DNA of 54,758 nucleotides, taken from the NCBI GenBank assembly GCA_017984755.1, contig JAGNYW010000017.1:1-54758 (forward strand). The letters run 5' to 3'. This document shows positions 16,947-25,805 of the stretch, in pieces. The position numbers were made by a program, and so were the translations under genes. This DNA is from Methyloversatilis sp. (GTDB lineage: Bacteria; Pseudomonadota; Gammaproteobacteria; Burkholderiales; Rhodocyclaceae). Positions within the stretch are counted from its first letter, which is position 1; each line of letters opens with the position of its first letter. Under the pieces are notes generated by a model. That model searched no databases and was not told where the DNA came from. It saw only the letters and a program-made list of their open reading frames with translations.

Positions 16947-18590
16947 TCAGCGCAGCGGTCGTCGCTGTCCGGCCGGCAAGGCTCGACGGTCCTTCACGAC
17001 GGTCAGCGCGCGGCCGGCACGCGACACGCGGCCGATCTCGTCGCCGGCCAGCACCTCGTCGCAGCCCATGTGCGTGGTCGAAATGAAGAAATCCGCCCGC
17101 ACCCAGTCGCGGGTCACCGTGAAGCGCCCGGGCGGCAGCCACGCCGCGGCCTGCATCGACTCGGCGCAGACGGCCACCTGCCAGGGTTCGGCCGGTGCCG
17201 GCTCACTGTTCATGCGGGTCACCAGCAGACCGGCCGCAGCACGCACGCCGTCCGACCAGTAGTCGGTTTCCCAGCGCCCGGGCGCACCCGTGAAGCCGCC
17301 GGCCAGGCGGTTGTAATTGACATAGTGATAGGGTGCGAGCCGCGCCATGTCGACCAGCGGAACGGCGGCACCGAGCGCGCAGAGCGCCGCGAAGCTTGCC
17401 ATGGCCGGCCTGCGCGCAGGGAGGGTGCCGAGCCATCGCGCAGTACCCTGCAGTCCGGCGGCGGCGATCAGGGTCAGCGGCGGCAGAAGGAAGGTGAAGT
17501 GGCGTACGCCGTTGTACAGCGACGGCCGCGTCGCGATCGCCAGCGCCAGCGGCAGCAGCGCCGCCAGCAGCACCGGCAGCCAGCGCAGCCAGGCGATGCG
17601 GCGCGGGAACGTCAGCGCGCAGGCCACCGCGCACAGCAGTCCGGCCAGCGTCAGCTCCGGCAGGCGCGCCGCCAGATAGAACGGCAGGTAATGGCGAGGC
17701 ACATCGCCGATCTTCATCACGTCGCCGTTCAGTACGGTGAACAGTTCGAAGGTGAAATGCGAGAAGGTCGTGAGCGCTGCCGGAAGGTTGCCGGGCGCCT
17801 GCACCGACCAGGGCCAGAACAGCCCCATCAGGACGACTGCGACCGGGAGCGCCGGCAGCAGTGCGCGCAACGATTGCATGAAATGCACGATCCGCGCGCG
17901 CAGGTCTCCGTCGGAGGCCGCGCTGGTGGCCAGAACGGTCAGCCCGAGCACCATCACCGCGAACACCGCGCCGACCCGCAATCCGAATGCACAGCCCGTT
18001 GCAGCACCGAGTTGCAGCACCAGCGACAACGGTGGGCGCGGCAGCAGGGGTACGAGCCTTACGGTGCAGCAGGTCGCCCAGGCCATGCAGGCAGCGAAGG
18101 GAATGTCCTTGGTGTGCGTGAACAGCGCGCCGCTCCAGGCGCCGGTCAGCATGAGCAGCCCGACGGCGCACAGCGCCGTCGTTTCGCTCATCAGCATGCG
18201 TGCGGTACGGTATGCCGCGACCATGCCGCCCAGACCGAACAGCGCTGAAATCAGGTGCCGCAGGTCCCAGACATTCATCGGCAGCAGGCGCTCGGCACCC
18301 GCTGCGATCAGATCGAACAGACCACCGTACAGATAGAGGTTCTTGTATCCGAACGCCGACAGATCAGTCCAGCCGGATGCATGGTAATCAAGCAGCAGGC
18401 GTCCATAGACGTGCTGCACTTCCTCGTCATTGCTGATGCCGTGCCGGTCGAAGCCGAACAGGATGTAGAGCGCGATCAGGCCGAACAGGAGGGCGGCAGG
18501 CGAAAGACGGCGGAGTGCAGGGAGGCGGAAGACGGGGGCGAGAGCGGCGAAAGGGGCGGACACGGATCGGATACGGGAAAGCGGGCGCAT
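16947..18590 (-). CDS. ArnT/FlmK-like GT39-family membrane glycosyltransferase
   Basis: A 547-residue polytopic protein with about 11-12 hydrophobic segments and, in the first periplasmic loop, the acidic motif GISNDEEVQHVYG (~49-61), where GT-C fold transferases (PMT/ArnT) carry their catalytic Asp/Glu pair. A periplasmic C-terminal domain follows the last helix. Such enzymes take a sugar from undecaprenyl phosphate and attach it to lipid A or another acceptor. Upstream genes for a GT2, a GtrA protein and a YdjC-type deacetylase supply what a hexosamine donor pathway would need. Confidence 0.78.
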   Translation of the reverse strand: MRPLSRIRSVSAPFAALAPVFRLPALRRLSPAALLFGLIALYILFGFDRHGISNDEEVQHVYGRLLLDYHASGWTDLSAFGYKNLYLYGGLFDLIAAGAERLLPMNVWDLRHLISALFGLGGMVAAYRTARMLMSETTALCAVGLLMLTGAWSGALFTHTKDIPFAACMAWATCCTVRLVPLLPRPPLSLVLQLGAATGCAFGLRVGAVFAVMVLGLTVLATSAASDGDLRARIVHFMQSLRALLPALPVAVVLMGLFWPWSVQAPGNLPAALTTFSHFTFELFTVLNGDVMKIGDVPRHYLPFYLAARLPELTLAGLLCAVACALTFPRRIAWLRWLPVLLAALLPLALAIATRPSLYNGVRHFTFLLPPLTLIAAAGLQGTARWLGTLPARRPAMASFAALCALGAAVPLVDMARLAPYHYVNYNRLAGGFTGAPGRWETDYWSDGVRAAAGLLVTRMNSEPAPAEPWQVAVCAESMQAAAWLPPGRFTVTRDWVRADFFISTTHMGCDEVLAGDEIGRVSRAGRALTVVKDRRALPAGQRRPLR

Positions 18591-18678
18591 GAAGAACGCA
18601 CGATACCTCCCGGCGCTGACAGCACCTCGAAAATGAACGACCCGCAGCGCGGGGGACGTCGTCAGCGAGGGTGCCGGA

Positions 18679-19239
18679 TCAACTCTTGCGACGGGCCTGC
18701 AGGGCGACGACGCCCAGACCCAGCGCCAGCAGAGCCCAGCTTTCCGGTTCCGGAACGGCGGTGATCGGGGCCGTGGCGGGACTGCCCGTATAGAGCACCG
18801 CGTGCGAGAGACCTTGCGCGCGCCCCTGATTGTTGAGCGCGATGCCGGCGGTGGTGTCGAAGCTCAGTGAGGTGATCGCCGCTGCGCTGTTGAAGGAGTA
18901 GTAACTGTAGTTGTGTGCGGCTTTCAGACCGATCACGAAGCGACCGCTGATTGCACTGTCGAAATCCAGCGTGCCGCCCTTCGAACCGCTCGGGTCGATC
19001 GCAAAAGGCCCGTTGCCGGCGCTGTCGCTCGAACCGGCGAAGGTCCATGTGCCGCCGAAATATGTTTCGAGAAAGTCGGTTTCTGCGTCCGAACCGTTGA
19101 TGTTGCCGACGATGGAGCCGATGCAGCTGGCCGCTGCGGTGGTCGAGAAGGTCGTGTCGGCGCAGGTTTCGGCCTGCGCCGCGTTTGCCGCAAGCAGGGT
19201 GGTCAGGATCAGTGCCAGTCGGGCAAAAGCGTGATGCAT
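18679..19239 (-). CDS. PEP-CTERM sorting domain-containing exported protein
   Basis: A 186-residue exported protein: signal peptide at residues 1-23 (cleavage after AQA), a low-complexity Ser/Thr/Gly/Ala-rich body with two cysteines (C26 and C39), and a C-terminal PEP-CTERM signal (VPEPESWALLALGLG followed by a basic tail, ~162-186). PEP-CTERM proteins are processed by exosortase and are linked to exopolysaccharide-producing bacteria. No exosortase gene is in this window. It has its own 145-bp upstream gap and sits inside a run of glycan-modification genes on the same strand. Confidence 0.85.
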   Translation of the reverse strand: MHHAFARLALILTTLLAANAAQAETCADTTFSTTAAASCIGSIVGNINGSDAETDFLETYFGGTWTFAGSSDSAGNGPFAIDPSGSKGGTLDFDSAISGRFVIGLKAAHNYSYYSFNSAAAITSLSFDTTAGIALNNQGRAQGLSHAVLYTGSPATAPITAVPEPESWALLALGLGVVALQARRKS

Positions 19240-19384
19240 CGTGATTCTCCGGTTCGGGATGCGGCAGACGCCGCGTTGTCGAAGCGGATCCTACGTACCC
19301 TGCACGCCGCTGCCCGGTAATTTGTCCTGTGGCCGGTGTTCCAAAAGTTACGCTTTGCATCGCGTCCGCGTGGTGTTCGCCCGG

Positions 19385-20161
19385 TCAGCGATGCAGCACG
19401 CCCGGACGGGTTCCGGTCGCTGCCATCAGTCCCGGCAGATGCGTGCGCAGCACGGCGTACTCGCGCACCCGCGCCGCGCCGATCGGATCGCCGGGCAGTG
19501 CCTGCGTGGCCGGGTGGCACATGATTGCGTCGCTCTCGCCTGCGCGGTCGAGCCAGGCTGCAAGGCGCTGCCGGTAACCCGCTTCATCGCCGTCGAAACC
19601 GTAGGCACCGAGCAGGCGCGGCAGGCTGCGCATGCGGGCGGCACCGGCCAGCCGCTCGAGCGCACCGGCGCCGAGCGCCGCAATGAACAGTGACTTGGCA
19701 CCATCGCCGATGCGTGCGCCGCTGATGCGCAGCCAGGGCAGCCGGCAGGCATAACGCGCGATCAGCACCTCGACCAGTGCCTCGCGGATCTGCGGCAGCT
19801 GGTGCACATGCTGATGGCCGTCGATGTAGTCCGGCGCACGGCCGCAGGCATCTTCGAACAGCGCGCACTGCGCGGCGATTTCGCTGCGCAGCTGCAGCGG
19901 ATCGAGCCGGCGCGCGAGGCTGGCGCCGATCAGTGGCCACAGGCTGTGACGTTGCGGCGCGAATTCGGTGAAATCCAGATGCAGGCCGAAACCTGCTTGC
20001 CCGGCATGCGCGCCGATGCTGGCGGCGGCGGCAGGCCAGCCCGGTGCGCGCGTCATGCAACTGGTGCCGGACAGCTGACCGTCGGCGATCAGTTCGAGCA
20101 CTGCATCGTCGACGGCGCGGTTGTAGCCGAAATCGTCGGCGGTGATGAAGATCGTCCTCAT
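19385..20161 (-). CDS. YdjC/ChbG-family deacetylase, NaxD/HpnK-like
   Basis: A 258-residue protein with the YdjC signature ITADDFGYN (residues ~6-14) holding metal-binding Asp residues, the metal-binding histidine region GLHLDFTEF (~59-67) and DGHQHVHQLP (~118-127). Family members are metal-dependent deacetylases acting on acetylated amino sugars; NaxD of Francisella removes acetyl from undecaprenyl-phosphate GalNAc, HpnK acts in hopanoid synthesis. With GT2, GtrA and GT39 genes alongside and no hopanoid genes, a NaxD-like role is favoured. The start ATG at 20161 is 8 nt from the gtrA stop. Confidence 0.85.
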   Translation of the reverse strand: MRTIFITADDFGYNRAVDDAVLELIADGQLSGTSCMTRAPGWPAAAASIGAHAGQAGFGLHLDFTEFAPQRHSLWPLIGASLARRLDPLQLRSEIAAQCALFEDACGRAPDYIDGHQHVHQLPQIREALVEVLIARYACRLPWLRISGARIGDGAKSLFIAALGAGALERLAGAARMRSLPRLLGAYGFDGDEAGYRQRLAAWLDRAGESDAIMCHPATQALPGDPIGAARVREYAVLRTHLPGLMAATGTRPGVLHR

Positions 20162-20168
20162 GTGGCCC

Positions 20169-20552
20169 TCATGTGGCCTTGTGCGCGAACGCCCAGTAAC
20201 GGCCGAGGACGAAGGTGCTCATTGCGACGAACACCAGCACGATGCCCAGCGCGATCCACAGCGGCAGGGGTGTCCAGCGCAGCAACGCGGCCAGCATGAT
20301 CTGATTGCCGACGAAGGCGGTGCACGACACCGCGAACAGCTTCGGCAGAGCCTTGCGGTGAGGCGCCTGCGTGCCGGCGAATGACCAGCGCCTGTGGCCG
20401 CTGTAGCTGACCGGAAAGGCGCACAGGAAGCCGATCAGGTTGGACCATGCCGGGGTGATGCCGGTCGCCCAGTCCACGCCCAGCGTCACGAAGTAGTGCG
20501 TGGCGGCGGCACAGCCGCCGACCATGAGGAACAGCAGGACTGAAGTGCGCAT
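20169..20552 (-). CDS. GtrA-family membrane protein (polyprenyl-phosphate sugar flippase-like)
   Basis: A 127-residue protein with four hydrophobic helices and the GtrA-type patterns YFVTLGVDWATG, GFLCAFPVSYSGHRRWSF and WAFAHK at the end. GtrA proteins are thought to flip undecaprenyl-phosphate-linked sugars across the inner membrane. Its ATG overlaps the stop of the GT2 gene by one nucleotide (TGATG), so the two are coupled as in gtrAB-type pairs. Confidence 0.88.
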   Translation of the reverse strand: MRTSVLLFLMVGGCAAATHYFVTLGVDWATGITPAWSNLIGFLCAFPVSYSGHRRWSFAGTQAPHRKALPKLFAVSCTAFVGNQIMLAALLRWTPLPLWIALGIVLVFVAMSTFVLGRYWAFAHKAT

Positions 20553-21550
20553 CAGGGTTCGCGCTCAGGGCTGCGCGAGATGTCGGCGATCACATAGGGC
20601 GGGCGGCCCTTCACTTCTTCATAGACTCGCGCGAGATACTCGCCGAGGACACCGATGAACAGGAGCTGCACGCCGGCGAAGAACATGATGCTCACCACGA
20701 CGGTCGGCCAGCCCGGCACATCGACGCCGAACAACAGTTTTTCGATGACGACGACCATCGCATAGACGAAGGCGAGCAGCGCCAGCGTGATGCCGGTCAG
20801 GCTGGCCAGGCGCAGCGGCAGCACCGAAAAGCTGGTCAGCCCGGTCCACGCCAGCTGCATCAGGGCGAGCCGGTCGAAGGTGGTTTCCCCGGCGGCGCGC
20901 GGCAGCGGTGTGTAGGGAATGCCGATCGAGCGGAAGCCGACCCACGCATACATGCCCTTCATGAAGCGCTGACGTTCGGGCAGGGCGAGCAGTGCATCGA
21001 CCACGCAGCGATCCATCAGCCGGAAATCGCCGGCGTTGGGCGGAATGTCGATCTTGCCGCCCAGATTCATCATGCGGTAGAACAGCCGCGACCCGATGCG
21101 GTTGAACAGGCCCTGCTGCGCGCGATCGCTGCGCACCGCATAGACCATGTCCCAGCCTTCGCGCCACTGCGCGAGCATGGCGCCCAGCAGGTCCGCCGAG
21201 TGCTGACCGTCGGCGTCCATGCAAACCACGACGTCACCCCGCGCGTGCCGCAAGCCCGCCGAGATCGCCGCTTCCTTGCCGAAATTGCGCGAAAATCGGA
21301 CCAGTGTGACCGGGAGCCGGGCCGCGCAAACGGCCGCAATGCGGGCGGTTTCGTCGCGGCTTCCGTCGTCCACGACGACCAGTTCGTAGCGGGCGCCCTG
21401 TCCGGCAAGGTGGCCCGCGATCATGTCCAGCGTGCCGGCCAGCGACGCAGCTTCGTTGTAGGCGGGTATGACGATGCTGAGGAGGGCGGGTCCAGTCCGG
21501 CGGCGTGTCGTTGCCGACAGGAGGTGGGGAGCGTCTGTATGCGGAGTCAT
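20552..21550 (-). CDS. GT2 polyprenyl-phosphate glycosyltransferase (GtrB/ArnC/FlmF2-like)
   Basis: A 332-residue enzyme with an N-terminal GT-A domain (LSIVIPAYNEAASL ~24-37; VVDDGSRDET ~59-68; catalytic DADGQH ~115-120) and two C-terminal membrane helices (~235-300) in the GtrB/DPM1-like arrangement. These enzymes move a sugar from a nucleotide donor to undecaprenyl phosphate on the cytoplasmic face. It is the first gene of the GT2-gtrA-deacetylase run. The sugar is not readable; the following deacetylase suggests an N-acetylhexosamine. Confidence 0.88.
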   Translation of the reverse strand: MTPHTDAPHLLSATTRRRTGPALLSIVIPAYNEAASLAGTLDMIAGHLAGQGARYELVVVDDGSRDETARIAAVCAARLPVTLVRFSRNFGKEAAISAGLRHARGDVVVCMDADGQHSADLLGAMLAQWREGWDMVYAVRSDRAQQGLFNRIGSRLFYRMMNLGGKIDIPPNAGDFRLMDRCVVDALLALPERQRFMKGMYAWVGFRSIGIPYTPLPRAAGETTFDRLALMQLAWTGLTSFSVLPLRLASLTGITLALLAFVYAMVVVIEKLLFGVDVPGWPTVVVSIMFFAGVQLLFIGVLGEYLARVYEEVKGRPPYVIADISRSPEREP

Positions 21551-21864
21551 CGGTCAATCGGCGAGTGCCCGGACCGGGTGTGTCGGCCAGGCAGCATCGG
21601 CGTGCATCGTAATGTGGATGGCGAGTGTAACGGCCGGACCGACGTGTCGGCTGACTTTACGTGGTGCCCCCGATTTCTTTGTGCGCAGATTTCTGCAATT
21701 CCAAGTGACTGAAAGAAAAGGGTGAAGCGAGCGCTGGCCAGGGGTCTTGCCGAAAGGTGACGCATGCAGGGATCGGGTCTGGCCGGGATTGAATTCATGC
21801 GTCGCCACATGATCCGGATGCTCACACGCCCGGTTTCGGTAGCTCCGGCCGCCCTTTTTCTCTT
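21551..21864. other. 314-bp gap between the GT2 and globin genes
   Basis: No gene I would support on either strand. Because both flanking genes run leftwards, this gap should hold the promoter of the GT2 operon near its left end and the 3' end of the ABC-globin unit on its right. I see no strong hairpin-plus-T terminator. Confidence 0.5.
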
Positions 21865-22311
21865 TCAGGTGCGATTCTTAAGTGCCTCTGCCGCGCGAAT
21901 GAAGTGCTGCATCAGTTGCGGCGCGACCTTCATCGGAATGTCGGTCGCTTCGATTGCATGCACGATGCAGCGTAGCCAGGACAGCACCTTGGCATCGCTG
22001 ATCGCGACATGCGCGTGCATCCGGCGCAGGTTGGCATGGCCCATGCGTTCCGCGTAATGGCGCGGTCCGCCGAGAAAGCCGCACAGGAACTCGAACTGCG
22101 CCTGCCGCAGATGGGCGGCGCCGAAACACTGCATGTGCAGCGCGTGCACCGGCGCGCCGTCATGGTGGGTTTCGACGATGTCGCAGAAGGCATCGACCTG
22201 CCGGCGCAGCGGCGCTTCGCCGCCGATCTGCAGGGTGGGGTGGGCGCAGCGATGCCCGGCACCTCCCTCCGCAAAAGTCCGCCGCCACCGTGCCGTCGCA
22301 ATGCGCATCAT
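21865..22311 (-). CDS. Group II truncated hemoglobin-like globin
   Basis: A 148-residue protein matching group II truncated globins in its core: IGGEAPLRRQVDAF (B helix region, ~29-42), FLCGFLGGPRHYAERMGH (E-F region, ~75-92), a proximal histidine at H99 (aligned with the His of the usual RARHLPF motif) and the conserved Trp at W112 (SWLRC). Such globins bind O2 or NO and can act in detoxification or redox chemistry. Its ATG overlaps the stop of the ABC transporter gene by 4 nt (ATGA), so it is translationally coupled to that gene. Confidence 0.8.
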   Translation of the reverse strand: MMRIATARWRRTFAEGGAGHRCAHPTLQIGGEAPLRRQVDAFCDIVETHHDGAPVHALHMQCFGAAHLRQAQFEFLCGFLGGPRHYAERMGHANLRRMHAHVAISDAKVLSWLRCIVHAIEATDIPMKVAPQLMQHFIRAAEALKNRT

Positions 22312-24002
22312 GCCGGCACCGTCGCGGCGAGGTCGACGAAGCGCCCGGCATCCAGCGTAAGCACCCGCGCCATGCGCTCGAAGGCGCGCGGGCGGTGGGC
22401 GATCAGGATGACGGTGCGACCCGGCGCGTGCTCGTCCATCAGCGCGTCGATCACGCGCGCTTCGGTGTCGGCATCGAGCGCCGACGTGGCTTCGTCGAGC
22501 AGCAGTATCGGTGCGTCGCGCAGCACGGCGCGCGCGATGCCGACGCGCTGGCGCTGACCGCCCGACAGGCTGTGGCCCTTTTCGCCGACCGGGCTGTCCA
22601 GCCCTTCCGGCAGCAGTGCGATCACGTCGTCGAGCTGCGCGATGCGGCAGGCGCGCAGCACATCCACCATGCTCACCTCGCGACCCAGCGTGAGGTTTTC
22701 CAGCAGCGACAGGCTGAACAGTTCCGTTTCCTGCGGCACCACGGCGATCTGGTGCAGCAGCGCCTCGTGCCGGATATCGGCCAGCGGCACGCCGTCGACC
22801 GCCAGTCGGCCGGATTCCGGCGGGTACAGCGCGAGCAGCAGCTTGACCAGCGTGCTTTTGCCTGAACCGGAGCGCCCGGCGATGCCGACGTGCTCACCGC
22901 GCCCGATGCTGAAATCGAGCGGCCCGAGCACGCGCCGGCCATCGTGGGCGAAAGTGAGCGCCTCGGCATGCAGCCGCTGCCAGTCGACGGGCCAGTCCCG
23001 CGTGCCGTGCTGGGTGGGCTGCGGCGCGAACAGCGGCATCATGCGGCCGAGGTTCGACGTGCGTTCGATCATCGTCTGCACGCGGTCGGTCATGTCCATC
23101 GACGCCTCGCGCAGCGTGTTGAAGTAAGCGGTGTAGGTGAGCACCAGACCGACCGACAGGCCGCCTTCCATCACACCCCAGGCGACACCCCATATATATA
23201 GCGACCAGGCCAGTGCGGTGTGCAGCTGGAACAGCATCCACTTGGTATTGGTGAGCTTGAGGCGGCGATACGCGAAGTCGCGCGCCGCCTGTTCGCGTGC
23301 TGCGACGCGCGACGTCATGTCGGCGCCGGCGTTCATCGCCTTCACGGACAGGATGTTGGCGGCGCTCTCGACGAAGCTGCCGCTGGCGTTTTCCATCGAG
23401 GCGTTGATCTGGTCCGACAGCCGGGCGATGCGCCGGTAGAAGTACCACTCGACGAAGCCGAGCACGCCGCAGTAATAGATGAAGAACAGCACCGTGGCCG
23501 GGTGCAGCAGCATGCAGGCGATGAGCGCACCGAAGAACGCGCCCGCCGCGACCAGCAGTGCGTTGACCAGTTCGCTGGTCCAGTCGCGCACCGCGTCTGC
23601 GCCGGTCAGCACGCGTTGCGCCTTGTTGCCGGTCGATTCCTTCTGGTGCCAGGCGAGCGAGAAGTCGAGCAGCCGCTCGAAACCCCACACCTTTGCGCGC
23701 ATGCGCGCGTCGATGGACATGCGGCCGATCAGCCGCTTGGTCGACAGCCGCACCATCGCCACGCACGCGTGCCCCACGCCCAGCGTGGCGATGAGCAGAT
23801 ACATGGGCGTCAGCGAATCGCCGCGCTGCCAGCCGATCAGGAAGTCGGCGACACGACCGATCAGGTAGGGCGGCAGCATCGGGTAGAACTGTACGATGCC
23901 GAGGATGCTGATGAAGAACAGGTAGCGCCGGCGATCGGTGTCGAGAAACAGCGAAATCGCGCGCGGTACGTCGGTCAGGCGGAAGCGCTCGTCGGGGCGC
24001 AT
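22308..24002 (-). CDS. ABC exporter, fused permease and ATPase
   Basis: A 564-residue half-transporter: about six transmembrane segments (residues ~25-310), then an ATPase with Walker A GRSGSGKST (~375-383), signature SLSGGQRQRVGIARA (~478-492), Walker B ILLLDEATSAL and an H-loop IAHRP. Type I exporter architecture, transporting an unknown compound. It is distinct in sequence from msbA at the window start. It overlaps the downstream globin gene. The divergent msrB gene starts 163 bp away, so both promoters lie in that gap. Confidence 0.87.
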   Translation of the reverse strand: MRPDERFRLTDVPRAISLFLDTDRRRYLFFISILGIVQFYPMLPPYLIGRVADFLIGWQRGDSLTPMYLLIATLGVGHACVAMVRLSTKRLIGRMSIDARMRAKVWGFERLLDFSLAWHQKESTGNKAQRVLTGADAVRDWTSELVNALLVAAGAFFGALIACMLLHPATVLFFIYYCGVLGFVEWYFYRRIARLSDQINASMENASGSFVESAANILSVKAMNAGADMTSRVAAREQAARDFAYRRLKLTNTKWMLFQLHTALAWSLYIWGVAWGVMEGGLSVGLVLTYTAYFNTLREASMDMTDRVQTMIERTSNLGRMMPLFAPQPTQHGTRDWPVDWQRLHAEALTFAHDGRRVLGPLDFSIGRGEHVGIAGRSGSGKSTLVKLLLALYPPESGRLAVDGVPLADIRHEALLHQIAVVPQETELFSLSLLENLTLGREVSMVDVLRACRIAQLDDVIALLPEGLDSPVGEKGHSLSGGQRQRVGIARAVLRDAPILLLDEATSALDADTEARVIDALMDEHAPGRTVILIAHRPRAFERMARVLTLDAGRFVDLAATVPA

Positions 24003-24165
24003 GGTGCAGGCGGATGTCGGAACAATCCTTCATTATCCGGGACAAAGGGGTGTGTTCGACAGCGGCGGCATTCGGAAGCCCAGAGACGAGCACCGCTGTG
24101 CGCCCGCCTGAAGCAGCCTTGCCTCACGGCCACTGTGTATTGATTGACCTGCACCGGAGACGAAC

Positions 24166-24615
24166 TTGAAGCGCTACAGCAAGTCGGCAGAGGCCATCTC
24201 GCGCCTCACGCCAGAGCAGCATCGTGTGACGCAGCAGAACGGTACCGAGTATCCGGGTACCGGCGAGTACCTGCACAACCACGAGCCCGGTATCTATGTC
24301 GATGTCGTGTCGGGTGAGCCGCTGTTCGCGTCGAGCGACAAGTTCGAATCCGGCTGCGGCTGGCCGAGCTTCACGCGGCCGATCGAAGCTGCGCATGTGA
24401 CCGAACTGCGCGATCCGTCGCTCGGCATGGTGCGTACCGAAGTGCGCTCGAAGCACGGCGACAGCCATCTCGGCCATGTATTCAAAGATGGCCCGCGCGA
24501 GCGCGGCGGGCTGCGCTACTGCATCAATTCGGCATCGCTCCGCTTTGTCCACCTGAAGGACATGGCGGCGGAAGGCTACGGCGATTACATCGGTCAGGTG
24601 GCGGGGGCGCAATGA
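24166..24615 (+). CDS. msrB: Peptide-methionine (R)-S-oxide reductase MsrB
   Basis: A 149-residue MsrB that reduces the R-epimer of methionine sulfoxide in proteins. Catalytic region [11 protein letters not shown] (~117-127) holds the nucleophilic Cys, with the substrate-pocket motif SGCGWPSF (~62-69) and HLGHVF. The two CxxC zinc pairs present in many MsrBs are absent, so this is the zinc-free form. It overlaps msrA by 4 nt (ATGA). Confidence 0.95.
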   Translation: MKRYSKSAEAISRLTPEQHRVTQQNGTEYPGTGEYLHNHEPGIYVDVVSGEPLFASSDKFESGCGWPSFTRPIEAAHVTELRDPSLGMVRTEVRSKHGDSHLGHVFKDGPRERGGLRYCINSASLRFVHLKDMAAEGYGDYIGQVAGAQ

Positions 24616-25118
24616 GTACCGAACGCGCAGTGCTCGCAGGCGGCTGCTTCTGGGGCATGCAGGACCTGATCCGCAAGCTGCCCGGCGTAATCGCCACCCG
24701 TGTCGGCTACACCGGCGGCGACGTGGCGAATGCGACCTACCGCAACCACGGTACGCACGCCGAGGGGATCGAAATCACCTTCGACCCGGCCATCATCGGT
24801 TACCGGCGACTACTCGAGTTCTTCTTCCAGATCCACGATCCGACGACGAAGAACCGGCAGGGCAATGATCGCGGGCCGGCCTATCGTTCAGCCATCTATT
24901 TTGTGACGGACGCCCAGCGCGATGAGGCCTTGCGTACCATCGCCGATGTCGACGCATCCGGGTTGTGGCCCGGTCCGGTGGTGACCGAGGTCGAGCCGGT
25001 GGGCGATTTCTGGGTCGCCGAACCCGAGCATCAAGACTATCTGGAACGCATCCCCAACGGCTACACCTGCCACTTCCCCAGGCCTGGCTGGGTACTGCCG
25101 GTGCGCGACGGCGGGTGA
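24612..25118 (+). CDS. msrA: Peptide-methionine (S)-S-oxide reductase MsrA
   Basis: A 168-residue MsrA with the catalytic motif GGCFWG (residues ~10-15) and the family patterns [15 protein letters not shown] and [11 protein letters not shown]. It reduces the S-epimer, complementing MsrB, with which it is translationally coupled. It lacks the C-terminal resolving cysteines of longer MsrAs; reduction may depend directly on thioredoxin through another route. The gene is cytoplasmic, without a signal peptide. Confidence 0.95.
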   Translation: MSTERAVLAGGCFWGMQDLIRKLPGVIATRVGYTGGDVANATYRNHGTHAEGIEITFDPAIIGYRRLLEFFFQIHDPTTKNRQGNDRGPAYRSAIYFVTDAQRDEALRTIADVDASGLWPGPVVTEVEPVGDFWVAEPEHQDYLERIPNGYTCHFPRPGWVLPVRDGG

Positions 25119-25190
25119 TGGCGCGTCAGGACCTCGTATCGGCCCCGTTCCGGCGGCACCGAGCGAGTGAGACCCGGGCGCGCATGCGGC

Positions 25191-25805
25191 TCAGTTCCCG
25201 CCTTCGGCATGCGGACCTTGACCCGACAGCGGCATCAGCATGTCGCGGGCAACGTCCTCGATGCGCCGGCGCTGCGCGCGTGCCGTCTTGCGCAGCGTTT
25301 CGAAGGCGTGTTGACGCTCGATCTGCAGACGTTCCATCAGGATGCCGACAGCAATGCTGATTTCGCGCCGTTCGTCGAGCGCACGCTGGAGATGATGTCC
25401 GTTGTGGCGCAGCAGTCGAAGTTCTTCCGCGCGCGCCAGCGCCGTGCGCAGCGCGGGCAGCAACTGGTCGACATCCACCGGTTTCAGCAGATAGGCCAGC
25501 GCGCCTCTGTCGATGGCGCACTGCACCCGTTCCGGGTCGGCGAATGCGGTGAGGAAGATCAGCGGCAGTGCGTAACGGTCGCGCATGATTGCCGCCAGAT
25601 CGAGCCCGCTCATGCCGGGCAGTCGTTCATCGAGGATGGCAAGGTGAAAGCGCTCGGCAGCGAGCAGATCCCGGGCGTCCTCGGCGCATCCGGCGACGCG
25701 GACGGCGTAACCGTGCGCCGCCAGCGCCTCAGCCAGCGTATTTGCCACGAGCTTGTCGTCTTCGACCAGAAGAATTTGCGTGCAGTCGCTATGTGAATCG
25801 GGCAT
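25191..25805 (-). CDS. Response regulator with ANTAR RNA-binding output
   Basis: A 204-residue protein with a receiver domain (residues ~10-125, phospho-acceptor D59 in LAILDERLPG, lysine in YLLKPVD) and a C-terminal ANTAR domain (~140-195, with ISIAVGILMERLQIERQHAFETLRKTA). ANTAR regulators bind paired hairpins in nascent RNA and prevent transcription termination. Its start lies inside the 3' end of the upstream kinase gene (17-nt overlap), so the two form a two-component pair. Its RNA target is not evident here. Confidence 0.92.
   Translation of the reverse strand: MPDSHSDCTQILLVEDDKLVANTLAEALAAHGYAVRVAGCAEDARDLLAAERFHLAILDERLPGMSGLDLAAIMRDRYALPLIFLTAFADPERVQCAIDRGALAYLLKPVDVDQLLPALRTALARAEELRLLRHNGHHLQRALDERREISIAVGILMERLQIERQHAFETLRKTARAQRRRIEDVARDMLMPLSGQGPHAEGGN

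Noticed and set aside
21735-21750. Sigma54-like promoter (TGGC...TTGC) in the GT2-globin gap
   Set aside because: The GG and GC elements are separated by 11 nt instead of the required 10, and it points rightwards into no gene.
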